A stretch of 64,000 nucleotides of DNA. It comes from Fusarium oxysporum f. sp. lycopersici 4287 (lineage: Eukaryota > Ascomycota > Sordariomycetes > Hypocreales > Nectriaceae). The notes beneath the pieces were generated by a model, which saw only the letters and a program-made list of their open reading frames with translations, was not told the origin of the DNA and made no database searches. The stretch is from positions 2,179,839 through 2,243,838 of the forward strand of contig NC_030989.1 in assembly GCF_000149955.1 (NCBI RefSeq), in the 5' to 3' direction. The position numbers were made by a program, and so were the translations under genes. Below, piece after piece: positions 11,838 through 22,671 of this stretch. Numbering within the stretch: position 1 is the stretch's first letter; each line of letters begins with the position of its first letter.

Positions 11838-13458
11838 TCACGCTTCCTGCTCCGGTACCGTTTCCTGAACTGGGTCAGCAGGAGGCTTCTCAACCGTCTT
11901 CATCCGTCCCCATCGTCGCGGCGGCGGCGCCTTAGGGGGTGTCTTCTTCGGTCCCCCGTTGACAAACTTCTGTGCAAATGGTACTCCATGGCGGTGTTTT
12001 GGTACCTCTGGCAAAGGCTTCTTGGGTCGAGTAGCCATTGTGACGTTGCCATCATCTGTAGCGACGTCGCCTCCATCGCCTGATCGACTCGGTGTCTGCA
12101 CTCCCGGCTTCTCCTTAACTGCCGCGACGTCGCTTACACTGATACTACTCGCGGTTTGGGAGCGTGATAGACTAATACCGAGGAATCTGCGGGCGACTTC
12201 AGCCTCACCGGATCCTACCGTGGGGGACTGCGCTTCTTCTATCCACTTGACCTTTGATACACGGTCGACCAGACGAAGGGTTGTGTCGTCTGCTGGTGCA
12301 AAGTGAACATTGTGCGAGCCTCGGAGAATGCTCAGCACACGCAGAATCTCATCCTGCTTATAGTGAGGCGGCTGGCTGAGTTGCGTATGTGCCAATAACG
12401 GGTAAAGAACTCGTAGGTATGTGTGTCTCAAGGACATTTTTTCATCTGGCAAATCCATCAAATTTCGAATAATGACGTCCAAAAGTACTCGTAAGTCATT
12501 TGTATAGAAATATTCGTATGTTGCCTTGTTCGTGAATAGCAAATACAGAAGCTTCAAAATGAGAAGCTGTAGTGATGTTTCAGTTTCTCGATTCAGGAGT
12601 AAAATGATGTTTTCGCCAAACGTTCGGAACGAGGCACCGTGAAGACTCAAGCACTTCACAATGCGGTTCGTCAGAGGCGAATTGGGCGAAGCAGAATCGC
12701 CGACTTCTGTCGACGCAAGCATGTACTGTTCATTCAAGACAAGCTGCGTCTATATAAGCAATGGCAGCTAGGATGGGATGGAAGCTGCTTACCAAAACTC
12801 GAATGGTAGGATAATGATAAGGATCATGCGCATCGTCAGACAACTCCTCAATCAATGCGAAAAGATAATGGACGAATTCATCGTCCACCATAGTCAAGTC
12901 GTCGACTCGAAGTCGTTCCATACGCGACATCTCGTACATAAGCTGCAGAAGAAGGCGATGCAGACCAGGGTCCTGATCTCGGCGGCCATTGATCAGCTCC
13001 AAAAGTCGGGGGAAGCAAGCCTCGTTCACCATGCGAGGGAACATGGTCTCATCCTGGCACCCGTCGAGGAGAAGAAGAGAAACAATAGCGTGCAAAGGCC
13101 CAGCCTCATCTTCCTGAAGCAAGCTGTAGATAATCTGGGTGCGAACATAGTCTTTGTTGGCTTGGAATAGATCGCTGGCGAGAAGCATCCGCGTGCAAGT
13201 AACGACTTCTTCCTGAGATTCGTAGAGATGGTCGCGGAGGCGTGTCGTTAAATCTATCCATGTGCGCAGGGCATCGTCGATCGTTTCGTGGGAATCGCAT
13301 TTGCTTGAAACGCACTTATCAAGTTCTACAAAAGATCAATCATGTCAGCCATTCCGTGTCCTTTTTTTATTGTAGCAACCCTTGTAGCAAAACTCACCAC
13401 TCCATAGCTGTTCCTCGTCCTCCTCATGAGAGTAAGAAGCTTCTTCGAAATCTGCCAT
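11838..13458 (-). CDS. LDB17: Ldb17/Dip1 (SPIN90 family) actin patch regulator
   Basis: Three minus-strand exons: 13458-13398, 13325-12793 and 12743-11838, giving 499 residues. The centre is a helical, Leu-rich armadillo-like region (residues about 60-360, for example [16 protein letters not shown] and [20 protein letters not shown]) typical of the SPIN90/Ldb17 leucine-rich domain. Family members (S. pombe Dip1, yeast Ldb17, animal SPIN90) activate Arp2/3 to start linear actin filaments at endocytic sites. The C-terminus has proline-rich, SH3-ligand-like stretches ([28 protein letters not shown]). The start ATG gives an acidic N-terminus, [19 protein letters not shown]. The second intron has two usable acceptors 6 nt apart, so isoforms differing by Thr-Gln are possible. 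Confidence 0.9.
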
Positions 13459-14268
13459 GATCCTCGTTTCCGTAAGGGTACAGGGACCAAGGCATCGAGT
13501 CCTGCTGAGACTGGATATGCGTGATACCAAGCTGGTCGGGGATGTTGCGCTGGGTAGATACGACGAGACGACGGGCCAATTGACAATGGCTTCCAAGGAT
13601 AGACGCGAGCGCAGTGGTCATCTCCTGGAGGTGACGAGACCAGAACCTGAGATGAAGCAATAAATATCAAAGCCGAAGCCAAAGTTTGTGCTGTGGTTGT
13701 GTTTCGAGAATTCAGGTGGCGGGGTCGGGAACTCAGTTGTTGCTATAAGCCCGTTTAGCTGTACCGTGACCTCATCCAGGCCTGTAGAGCGCTGTCTTGG
13801 CGGACCACACAGCAACAGTAACAACAGAACAGAGTGTGGACTAACTTACATCAACATCTGTTCCCATGTAAACACTGCCTATGAATCCCTGTTACTGTAA
13901 ACAATTGTGGCTAGCACTGTCATGTCACGATCGCTGTTATATGCACCGCCACAGTCTGATCAGATACCAGCTGGACGGATGATTGAATCACACTCCACCA
14001 AAGTTGTTGCCTTGAATGTATAACCAGATACAAGATGAATTCTCTATAATCTTTAAACTTTCGCTATTTTCAGAGTTAATACAAATTAAGCGACCCTCTT
14101 TGATCTCCCTATTTGGCATCAGGGTTTGAGGATACCAAGCCAAAGCAAAACATACAAGGTGAATGCTCCCAAACGCCAGACAACAACCGCTGCCAAAAAC
14201 AGCAGAGTCATTACCAAATACCTCAACACCACCCAGGCCGCAACCAAAAACGCTGTGAGGCACTCAAT
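13459..14268. other. Intergenic: LDB17-like promoter and LRO1 3' UTR
   Basis: An 810-bp spacer between two minus-strand genes. No coding signal or structured element recognised. Confidence 0.5.
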
Positions 14269-16185
14269 CTATGACTTCCTCTTTTCCTCCTCGTTCTCTT
14301 CGTGGTGATCATCATAAATCTTGACTCTAGATGCATATTCTTTAATATTGCTGACAACATAGTTCGTAATCGTGTCACCTTTTCCACCAGCCACCCGCAG
14401 TAGCAGCTCGTTCAGGTTGTATCGCCCCAAAATATCGACGTGGTCAGCTGTACGAGGTCCTCCTCGAGGGTTGAAACGTTCTGGCTCGTGGGGCATTTCA
14501 ACGACTGTGACCTTGACACCTGCTGGATTGTAGCGTTTCATGTTCCAGCCATGATTGCACATGTAACCGGTGCTGAGGAGATTCACAGTCCCGTCGCCCT
14601 CACCCATGATAACGCCGTGATCGACGTCTCCTTCGGTAAAGCCCGTATCCATGGTGATGTTGAGATTCGTCATCAGAGGCTGGTCAGGGGACCTGTAATA
14701 GTATCCTCGCTCTGTAGGCTTCCCGACACCATAGAAGCAGTAAATTTTGAGGCTAGGTGCAAGTGGTAGTCGGGTCTCAAGAGGGTTGATCCATTTCTTG
14801 GGGTCCAACTCATTGGCTTCGACTTCGGCGATAGTGTGGGCAATGCCACGAGAATAACTGCCCTTGAGCTGATCCTGGTACCAATCCTCAGTCGTATTGA
14901 GTAAGTAGGACAAGCCCTCCTCAACAGTGAAGTTACGATCAGGGGTTGTCCAGTTCGACCCGACTCTGAAGTTCAATAAAGATCCGTACGAACGATTCTG
15001 ACCTGGCAAGTCATCTGGGGCCCATGTCAGATTGCCCCAGACGGCGTTGCCACCAATGGGTAGCATAGATGATATACCGGGCATGCCACGGAAAATTTCA
15101 GCCCTTTCTTCCTTGCTCAGAAACTTTTCCAGGCCGTAGATCGCAAAGGGGTTCAACTGAGCTGTATCGCGCATCTCACCCGACAGTACAGCAGTCAAAT
15201 CTTTGACTGCCCCGAGCATGCATCCGCTAATGTTGATCCAAGCCTCGACATGTCGCTCAACCCAGTCCTGACCACCACGGCCGCCCCTCTCTGATTGCAC
15301 CCAGTGGAAAAAGTAGAACAAGACCTGGCTGCCCATGCTGTGCGATGCTAAGACAACTTTTCTGTTGTCCACCTCCAGCGCAACTTCAATGTGTGATTTG
15401 AGTCGGGTGAAATATCGGTCTCGCACCTCGAGGTTAGGGTAGGACAAGCGCCAATCATAAGCAGCTGTGAAGGAGTTTGTCGGGTCGTAGCCAACCGAAG
15501 CAAGATTCTCAAAGATCTTGCTCCAAATCCAATAACCTGTGATGAAGAAATCGGTGGCATCGAAACCCTGGGCAGCTCTTAGTTTCACGTTTGGCGGATC
15601 AAGTCCCGTCCTCTTATCGAGCATCACATGCTTCTTCCAGACCTCCTTGTCCATGACCAAGGCTTTCATCATGGTCCAACTTCCCCAAAGTCGCTTCCTG
15701 AAGTAAGCCTTTGAGATATTGGCGGTTCCCCAAGACTCGAGTCCAGTCGAAATAACGCCTGGTATCATAATCATGGGATGGTATGCTTCAAGGCCTTCAG
15801 CTCGTGCTTTGGTTCCGACAGAGAAAGGCTCATATGATTCTGCAAAGTCGCGCTCGCCTTGGATTAGATCGCGTATGTCCCTGACCAATCCAGCTGGCAG
15901 AGCATCTAATAGGTTGTCCATGGACAAGTCGGTGAACTCGGGAAGGTCGATAAGATCATTGCTGGAAGCGAAAAACCCGGCGGCGATTATTCCAAACAAA
16001 CTACCAAGAAAGAAAATGAAGGTATTGCGCCGCTTCCGGGTCTTTGGAACGGCGTGCTCGACAACACGAACGTGCGTTGTCGGGTCGGTCGCTGAACTTT
16101 CCTCCCTCGAAGCATCGTTGCTCTCGTTCGTTTTCGTATCTTCATCTTGACCCTGAACATTTCGGCGCCGCAGATTTTTCGCCAT
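14269..16185 (-). CDS. LRO1: Phospholipid:diacylglycerol acyltransferase
   Basis: An intronless 638-residue LCAT-family enzyme that moves an acyl chain from a phospholipid to diacylglycerol to make triacylglycerol (yeast Lro1 is 661 aa). Residues 1-53 are a polar, basic cytosolic tail. One membrane helix lies at about 54-73 (TFIFFLGSLFGIIAAGFF), placing the enzyme on the luminal side of the ER. The catalytic triad can be read: Ser283 in SHSMGSQ, Asp531 in GEGDGTVN, and His582 in ADHVDIL. N-glycosylation sequons such as NLT, NRS and NFT lie in the luminal part. The start is the first ATG of the frame and gives a typical basic N-terminus. Confidence 0.96.
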   Translation of the reverse strand: MAKNLRRRNVQGQDEDTKTNESNDASREESSATDPTTHVRVVEHAVPKTRKRRNTFIFFLGSLFGIIAAGFFASSNDLIDLPEFTDLSMDNLLDALPAGLVRDIRDLIQGERDFAESYEPFSVGTKARAEGLEAYHPMIMIPGVISTGLESWGTANISKAYFRKRLWGSWTMMKALVMDKEVWKKHVMLDKRTGLDPPNVKLRAAQGFDATDFFITGYWIWSKIFENLASVGYDPTNSFTAAYDWRLSYPNLEVRDRYFTRLKSHIEVALEVDNRKVVLASHSMGSQVLFYFFHWVQSERGGRGGQDWVERHVEAWINISGCMLGAVKDLTAVLSGEMRDTAQLNPFAIYGLEKFLSKEERAEIFRGMPGISSMLPIGGNAVWGNLTWAPDDLPGQNRSYGSLLNFRVGSNWTTPDRNFTVEEGLSYLLNTTEDWYQDQLKGSYSRGIAHTIAEVEANELDPKKWINPLETRLPLAPSLKIYCFYGVGKPTERGYYYRSPDQPLMTNLNITMDTGFTEGDVDHGVIMGEGDGTVNLLSTGYMCNHGWNMKRYNPAGVKVTVVEMPHEPERFNPRGGPRTADHVDILGRYNLNELLLRVAGGKGDTITNYVVSNIKEYASRVKIYDDHHEENEEEKRKS

Positions 16186-17546
16186 GTTGTCGACCCAAGA
16201 ACAAGCCTCTGGGAGGCGTCGTCTTGTTTATTCAGTTGTTTGGGAGGAAAAAGAACCCGACCAAGATAGACTAGGGAAATTGTTGGAGTTTTGAGAAATG
16301 TCGCTCGTAGCTATGACGCCCATGGACACCTACTTTAGGTGCGGGTGGGCGCGTGCTCTAAATCTAAAACAAAAAACGGGGTGGTCGCAAAGCCCGAAGT
16401 CTAAAGAATCGTATCATCTGTCAGCGGAAGTTGTAGAGTAAATATACCGACTGATCTAATTTAATACGTGAGAAAATGTCTGTTGAGTGATAATGGAAGT
16501 TTCATCAAAGCCACGGACCATGGTAATTATGAAAGAGTTGCGCCATGTTTGGGAGTCGCGTGCATCACATGAAAATTGTCAAGTGTCCAGGGAGGGAGCT
16601 CATTCAAAGGACATGCTTGCCGTTCCTGATAGGCAGGAACCTGACGTCAAAGCCAAGATAAGGCTATCTTAAAGTGCCGAGGGGATGAAACGGAAGAGGC
16701 CGAAATTACAAAGGGATAAAAGAGTCAAGCGTCTTTCTCTTCTTTAAGGGTTAGGTAGTGAGATCAAACCATTCCATTCCACGAGGAAGGGATATATATC
16801 ATGCTATGGAGTTTAGAGCTGGCATTATCACATGCTTGAACTCCAAATGATGGAAGAACACAGACCTTTTCTCCATGTCTCTCCCTTTGCCTAGTTCAAA
16901 TTGACTTTACATAAAGACGCATTTGTCCATCGCTTATATCGGCTTGATCGGACCACTCTGTTAACGATGCAATAGCCAGAGCCATGCAGGACCTTTTTAC
17001 TCCAATGCCCCCACCCCCTCCACAAAAACATCAAAAAAGCTCTAAAATAGCGTCCTTGGCTGCTGCTGCAGCAGAGCAGAATCCCTGCCAACGGCCCTGC
17101 GTGCCTTGCCCTCGTGGCCATGTGCATCAATTCTTTGGTGCAGTTTACCAAACCTGGCAATTACTGTTGGAGGCGCTGGCTGTGATACCTCCAATGCATT
17201 GCATATTGCCACCTCCAGCCTCAAATCTTGAGATCTTCCCACCCTCTTTCTTGAATTAATGACTCTTGTCCATTGGACCTGAACTGAAGTGCCTCTTCCT
17301 TTCCTCCTTGACACCCTGTAGACTATCACCTACCCCTCACACCGATACCGGGTTGAGTCTCCATTTCTGCCTGCCCCTCTTTAGGTGTCAAGTCAAGATC
17401 TGGTTTTAAACCTCTAAACGCCCATATCTAAGATCTTACCCAAACATCAACTTCAACTCAACTCTACTACCACAGCTCTCAACAGTATAACTGATTGCCC
17501 AGAATCAGTCTGGTCTCTTCTATTTACTTTAAACCCCCACAATCCC
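16186..17546. other. Divergent promoter region, LRO1 / NAA30
   Basis: About 1.36 kb between two divergently transcribed genes, so it contains both promoters. The half nearest NAA30 is C/T-rich on the plus strand, as is common for ascomycete 5' leaders. The short palindrome AAGATA-AGGC-TATCTT sits near 16656. No gene seen. Confidence 0.5.
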
Positions 17547-18161
17547 ATGGCCCCTACCAAAATCGACAACCTTCCTGGCGAATTACGCTACGTACAATAC
17601 GAACATGCCCTCGAGGCTCAGTATCTACCCGCTATCCGGGCATTGATCTCAAAGGACTTGAGTGAGCCTTATAGCATCTATGTATATCGGTATTTCTTGT
17701 GCCAGTGGGCACATCTCTGCTTCATGGTAAGACCAATTCACTCTCGAGTCGATTCTCAGATATCTGACAATAGTCCTCAGGCACTGAACCCAGTCGACTC
17801 ATCTCTCATCGGTGTTATAGTGTGCAAGTTGGAAGTCCATGCTTCACACTCCAACCCCACTCGAAGAGGCTACATCGCCATGTTGGCCGTTGCTTCCGAC
17901 TTCCGTGGCCATGGTATTGCAACAACCCTCGTCAAGAAGGCCATCGACGCCATGACGAAGCGTAATGCGGACGAAATTGTCCTCGAAACTGAAGAGACCA
18001 ACGTCGCTGCTATGCGATTGTACGAACAGCTCGGTTTCTTGCGCACTAAAAAGCTACACCGATACTACCTCAATGGCAATAGTGCATATCGACTTGTTCT
18101 GCCGCTTAAGTACATCGACCTTGACGCCAGCGCTAATGATCTTGAAATCATCGATGTATAA
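17547..18161 (+). CDS. NAA30: N-alpha-acetyltransferase 30, NatC catalytic subunit
   Basis: Two exons, 17547-17726 and 17781-18161, giving 186 residues. The GNAT fold is clear: LRYVQYEHALEAQYLPAIRALI at the N-terminus, the beta strand YIAMLAVASDFRGHGIATTL with the acetyl-CoA loop R102-G-H-G-I-A107, and ETEETNVAAMRLYEQLGF. NatC (Naa30/35/38) acetylates N-termini starting Met-Leu, Met-Ile, Met-Phe or Met-Trp. The 54-nt intron (GTAAGA donor, CTGAC branch, CAG acceptor) is a multiple of three and has no stop codon, so an unspliced message would add 18 residues. Family alignment as I recall it (HLCFM followed by ALNPVDSSLIG) favours removal. Confidence 0.92.
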   Translation: MAPTKIDNLPGELRYVQYEHALEAQYLPAIRALISKDLSEPYSIYVYRYFLCQWAHLCFMVRPIHSRVDSQISDNSPQALNPVDSSLIGVIVCKLEVHASHSNPTRRGYIAMLAVASDFRGHGIATTLVKKAIDAMTKRNADEIVLETEETNVAAMRLYEQLGFLRTKKLHRYYLNGNSAYRLVLPLKYIDLDASANDLEIIDV

Positions 18162-18460
18162 GCTTTCACGGTTGCATGGGTGTTTATAGCATTTCTACGG
18201 GGTTCAGTGATGGGAAGTCTTTGGTGGACACGGACGGACTGGGCATAGGTCAGCGACAGCATTTGAGCGTCATGCGGAATTAGCATCTTTTGGAATCACC
18301 GGCGTTTAGGATATTGGTTATGAAGGTCATGACGATACGATCCTATTCTTTTTTGCTTCTCTCTATATTATGCACTCGGATTCTTGATTTTGATCCTCCG
18401 TATAGGATGAAATATTCCTTCTTGTTCTGCCTGGCTAGATGAGTCATTTGTTGTGCGTCG

Positions 18461-19509
18461 TCAGGTCTGGAAGATGTCAGATGACTTATAGATCGACGCT
18501 TTCAGACCCCAGGGATTCCCAGAGGATATCCCTATGTACGTATATGCATCTATCGACTTGCGTCAGCCTCACTTTATTGACATCAATACCAACCATGACT
18601 CACCTGGCTTATAGTAGATAGGTCTTCCTCGAGCTTCAACCAATCTGAGCTCTCGCAGCTTCTGAAGCACCCTGCCAACGTCGGCCTTGTCTGCGAAATC
18701 GGTCGTGTACACGCAAATGAGTCGATCTTTTCGAGAATCCTCATCGGCTGGTCGTGGAGCAACCTTTGCAGCAATGCCAAGCTCGTTTTTGGCAGTCGCT
18801 TTCGCGACAATCTCCCACACGTCGTTTACTTCTGCTGGTGTGCAGAATAACATCCACTGTTAAGTGTCAGTCGTGTTTTGGCGAGACATCCTCGATACAA
18901 ACCTTGCCAGCGCGGACTTTGGCAGCGTGCGCCAGGTGCAGTATATCATCTGAGGCTTTCTTGATTTCTTTTCGAATATCTCGCTCTTGTGTTGCAAGGA
19001 CCTTGTTGGTTTTCTTCAGTCCGTCCTTGAACTTGGAGAGAAGTTCTAGTCTCTCTAGGCCACCTTCCATGACAAGCGCAGTCTTGCTGCCTTCTTCCTC
19101 GGGAGCCTCATCTTCATTACCTTTACTGAGTTGGTTCTGCCCCATAGACTTCTCAACACGGGGGATATACGGATTGCAAATAAAAATCCAAGGCGTATCC
19201 TCCGTGATGTCTGTTGTCCTGGGTGGGAGACGTGCGAGGAACTGATCTACGGTCTCGGTAAGCTGCCATGCATAATTTACCCCAGCATAGGGATTGTGAA
19301 GATGCGATGTTTCGGCAACGATGCTCTTGTCAGGAATAGGCCTTCCAGGGCTTTGCTGCTGCTCGAGCATCCAGCTCTGAACATCGAAGCGTTGTAAACG
19401 ATTGTTAAGGTTCATGACCATATCATCATCCCCTAAAACTGTAAGCTAATGAGGGTTTGATTCAACGGTGGGGCGTACCGTAGAAGTCAGAATCATCGGA
19501 ATATTCCAT
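18461..19509 (-). CDS. DUF1917 (Bles03-like) protein
   Basis: Four minus-strand exons: 19509-19479, 19432-18903, 18856-18604 and 18549-18461, giving 300 residues. Introns are 46, 46 and 54 nt; the second has the less common donor GTTTGT. The DUF1917 fold runs from WQLTETVDQFLARLPPR, through DTPWIFICNPYI and KWMLFCTPAEVNDVWEIV, to LICVYTTDFADKADVGRVL and PIYYKPDAYTYIGI. The domain is related to the animal Bles03/C11orf68 proteins; its biochemical role is not established. A charged linker with coiled-coil character (LELLSKFKDGLKKTNKV) separates the two halves. The last exon was found by requiring the conserved YYKPDAYTY join. It is divergent from DPH7. Confidence 0.85.
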
Positions 19510-20123
19510 GACGTTGATTTAAGTTGAACTCGAGGAGGATATAGTCAGAACAAAGCAGAGCCTTGTGTTAATCAGCAATGGCGCTGGAACTGTTGGTTTT
19601 GTGAGCAGGAGCACAAACTGCGCAACAAGCAGAAATTAAAGGCGAAAGTGTTGTAAATGTAAGAAACAAAATCACCGCCTCAGCCGTCCTATCCGTTAAA
19701 GTGTCAAGTTAATAAAGAAACACGCGTGTTGACGTAAGGAGATGAATACCCCAGACGAGACGAGGGGATGGAGTCGCAGAAGCAAGTTCGCGTTGATAGC
19801 GCTAGTCCGGCAGTTAAGCTTTGAGGCCTGTAACTTATACCCTGCAACGTAGATTCCGCCTCAAGTTGATCATGGAAATAGTCAGCCACTGTATGTAATA
19901 AAGCCTCTGGTAGTTAAATATCTGGGTGCTTCGCAGAATTCTTTGGTATTTGAGATGCCAACTGTGTATTTTGGCGATCATCGCACCTCTCAAGTCTCAC
20001 CCTACAAAATGGATAACAACTAAAGAAGCAGACCCCACCATTTGAACTCCGTTTGCTTTCTGTTGATTGCTTGCTTTGGCCTTTGTCAAATCCTGCATAT
20101 CACTTCAATATCCAACATTACCC
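19510..20123. other. Divergent promoter region, DUF1917 gene / DPH7
   Basis: A 614-bp spacer between divergent genes, so it holds both promoters. I see no distinctive motif cluster or RNA gene. Confidence 0.5.
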
Positions 20124-21401
20124 ATGGATGATTCCAAAATCGTTTCGTCAAAGGTTTCCTTAACCTTGGATCTGCCTCCTAGTTGTATCCAGTTCTGTAA
20201 TCTGCATCCTAACTTGTTCGTGGTGGGAACTTACAACCTCGAAAGAAATGGTGATGCCCAAAAAGAGACAGACAACAACGATGACACTGATACTGCAACC
20301 GCGACTAAGACACCACAAAGCCGCAATGGGAGTTTGCTAGTCTTCAATGTCATTGGTGACGACTTGTAAGTTCATTTTCCTGGGGCCTAATTGGTAGCTG
20401 ACGCGTATGATCATAGTCATCTAGTTCAGACAGTTTCGCAGCCTTCAGCTATTCTAGACCTCCGATTCCACCCTCAGAAAGGCAGAGAGGATATTATGGC
20501 TGTAGTATCTAGCACTGGGACACTGGCTGTGTTCAAGCTTGACCCGAAGGCAAATCCCTCAGCTCCTTTACAGCATATAGCAACAAGCAGATGTGACGAT
20601 ATTCCAGAAGATATCTTGTTCCTGCAATGCAACTGGCATCCTGAGGTCCCAGATCTGATTGGTCTCACAACTTCGACAGGCTCTGCTCGAATACTACATT
20701 TGGACGAAGAGTACCGCATCACTCAGAACTACGCTGATCTCAGTATTGCCAATTCCCTCGAGGCCTGGTGCATTGCATTCTCACCCGCAACACCAGAGTC
20801 AACTAAAGATAAGGCCCAAGTCGCAGCTTATTGCGGTGGAGATGACTCCATGCTTCGCTACACGTCCTGCATTTGGAATTCAAGTGAGCCTGATTCCCCG
20901 TGCGAAGAGCCATATTCGCCCGCAACTATCAAGGGGGCACATGATGCAGGGGTCACAGCAATTCTGCCACTTTTCCCACCCACAAAAAATTCAGGCAGAG
21001 TAGTTGTGACAGGCAGCTATGACGACCATCTACGTGTTTTCGTTATACACGACCTGCACGAATCATATGGCATGAAAAAGGTCGAGCTAGTGCTTGAGCA
21101 AAACCTAGGAGGAGGTGTCTGGCGACTGGATCTGGTCAAAATGCAAGATTCTAAAGGGTCTATAAAAGTGAGGATCCTCGCTTCATGCATGCATGCAGGC
21201 GCAAGACTTTTGGATCTGGAGGTCAAGAATGACAAGGACTGGAGTTGTGAGATTCTGGCGAGGTTTGAAGAACACAAGAGCATGAACTATGGAAGTGACT
21301 TTATTCGGCATAATGAGCCTTCTGATGTTGTGCGGTGTGTATCAACTAGCTTCTATGATAAGCTGCTCTGTCTCTGGCAGTATGCGCCAGCCAACAAATA
21401 G
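20124..21401 (+). CDS. DPH7: Diphthine methylesterase (WD40)
   Basis: Two exons, 20124-20365 and 20417-21401 (51-nt intron, donor GTAAGT), giving 408 residues. WD40 blades can be followed: CIQFCNLHPNLFVVGTY, ILDLRFHPQKGREDIMAVVS, EAWCIAFSP, HDAGVTAILPLFPP then VVVTGSYDDHLRVF, and the closing DVVRCVSTSFYDKLLCLWQY. This is the pattern of yeast Dph7/Rrt2, which removes the extra methyl ester during synthesis of diphthamide on elongation factor 2. The start MDDSKIVSSK was preferred to an in-frame upstream non-ATG extension because the propeller begins soon after. An acidic, Thr-rich loop at about residues 46-66 is a local insertion. Confidence 0.9.
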
Positions 21402-22671
21402 GACTCAGAGTAAGAGTGCACGCAGTTTCATGCCACGAAATTATGTATAGCTCAATCTCATCACTTTTGAAACAGCACCAGTTCAGACCAGTCTACAAAA
21501 TAAACTCATGGGTTTCTTTGGCTGAGTAGGCGATATTCTGCGACTCAATACACTTATCAGTACAGTCAGTACACTTCTGCCTTGGATAATCATGTTTCAA
21601 CGGCTCAAATCTCGGGCCAAGAAATGTACGATACTTATAACAGCAACTAAAGCAAATAGACGAAATTGGGTAGTGGCATGATGATCTTGAACCCCTCTAT
21701 AGGAGTGACGTGAGCTAGAATCAAAGCCTATCGATCTCCTTTTCAGCCTTGCAGCATGGTTAATGGCCGGGCCCCTGTCAGACAGGAGGTTAAACCACAT
21801 AGAAACAAAGGACCCCAACAACGACTGGGGCCAGCTGTAAGTGTCACCGTGGACATGCATGAGGAACTTGATACATTGGACGGTAAGAAATAAGTTGACA
21901 GTTGTCCATCGGAGCCACATACTGATGCTCTCTTTGTGATGCTCCAGGGAAGCCTGAACCCAAGACTGTACGGAGGGAACCATTGAGATTTTATGGCTGT
22001 GTTTTCTTTTTCTGATTCAGCTCTCACTTTATCGCCCTAATAGTTCTTTGTCAGTTCTAAATTCATGCATGAGGTGTGCAAGGTGAATTGTTTCAAATGG
22101 GGCTGCCCCGCCACCAATGGCTGGCTGTACTATGTTAGCTGGTCTAGGCTCGCTCACTGATCATTCTCGGCTCTCTTCAGCCTGAGAGCTCTGAATTTTA
22201 GCCCAACACTTAACTTCCCTCTCACCACTTTCACTTTGGCTTTCACTCTCACCATCTCCAAAGTAACTTGATACTGTGACCAATCTTTTCTTCTCGGGTT
22301 ATCTTCTTCTTCACCGCCTTTGTTGGAAAAATAATTTGCTTTGCTTATTTGCATCTAACCATCTCCCCCCAGTCACTTCCGGCTCTTCGCTTGCTTGCTT
22401 CGCTATCTGCTTCATCTTGCTCCCGCCGTCGCAAACGAAACCCTCGAACCGTGAGCCCCAAACAGCAGACAACGACGATCCGCCCTTTTCTGCCTATCTC
22501 CATGGCTCTGGCCTAGATATTTCTCCGTGACCAGATCTCCGTTACAAGGCTTGCGTAGAACAAGCGCTTTCGCTCCCGTGCTCTGCTCTGCTCTGCTCTG
22601 CTTTTCCGTGAACCCTACATTCGCCAGCCATCCATCGCTCGCGTATTGATCCGCCAGACGAAAGTACCAAC
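21402..22671. other. Intergenic: DPH7 3' side and MSN5 promoter/leader
   Basis: A 1.27-kb spacer. The last 450 bp are C/T-rich and end in a short tandem GCTCT repeat (22580-22602), consistent with the MSN5 leader. Short frames on the minus strand have no domain character. Confidence 0.5.
22580..22602. repeat. GCTCT tandem repeat
   Basis: Four and a half copies of the pentamer GCTCT, about 70 bp upstream of the MSN5 start codon. Confidence 0.85.
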
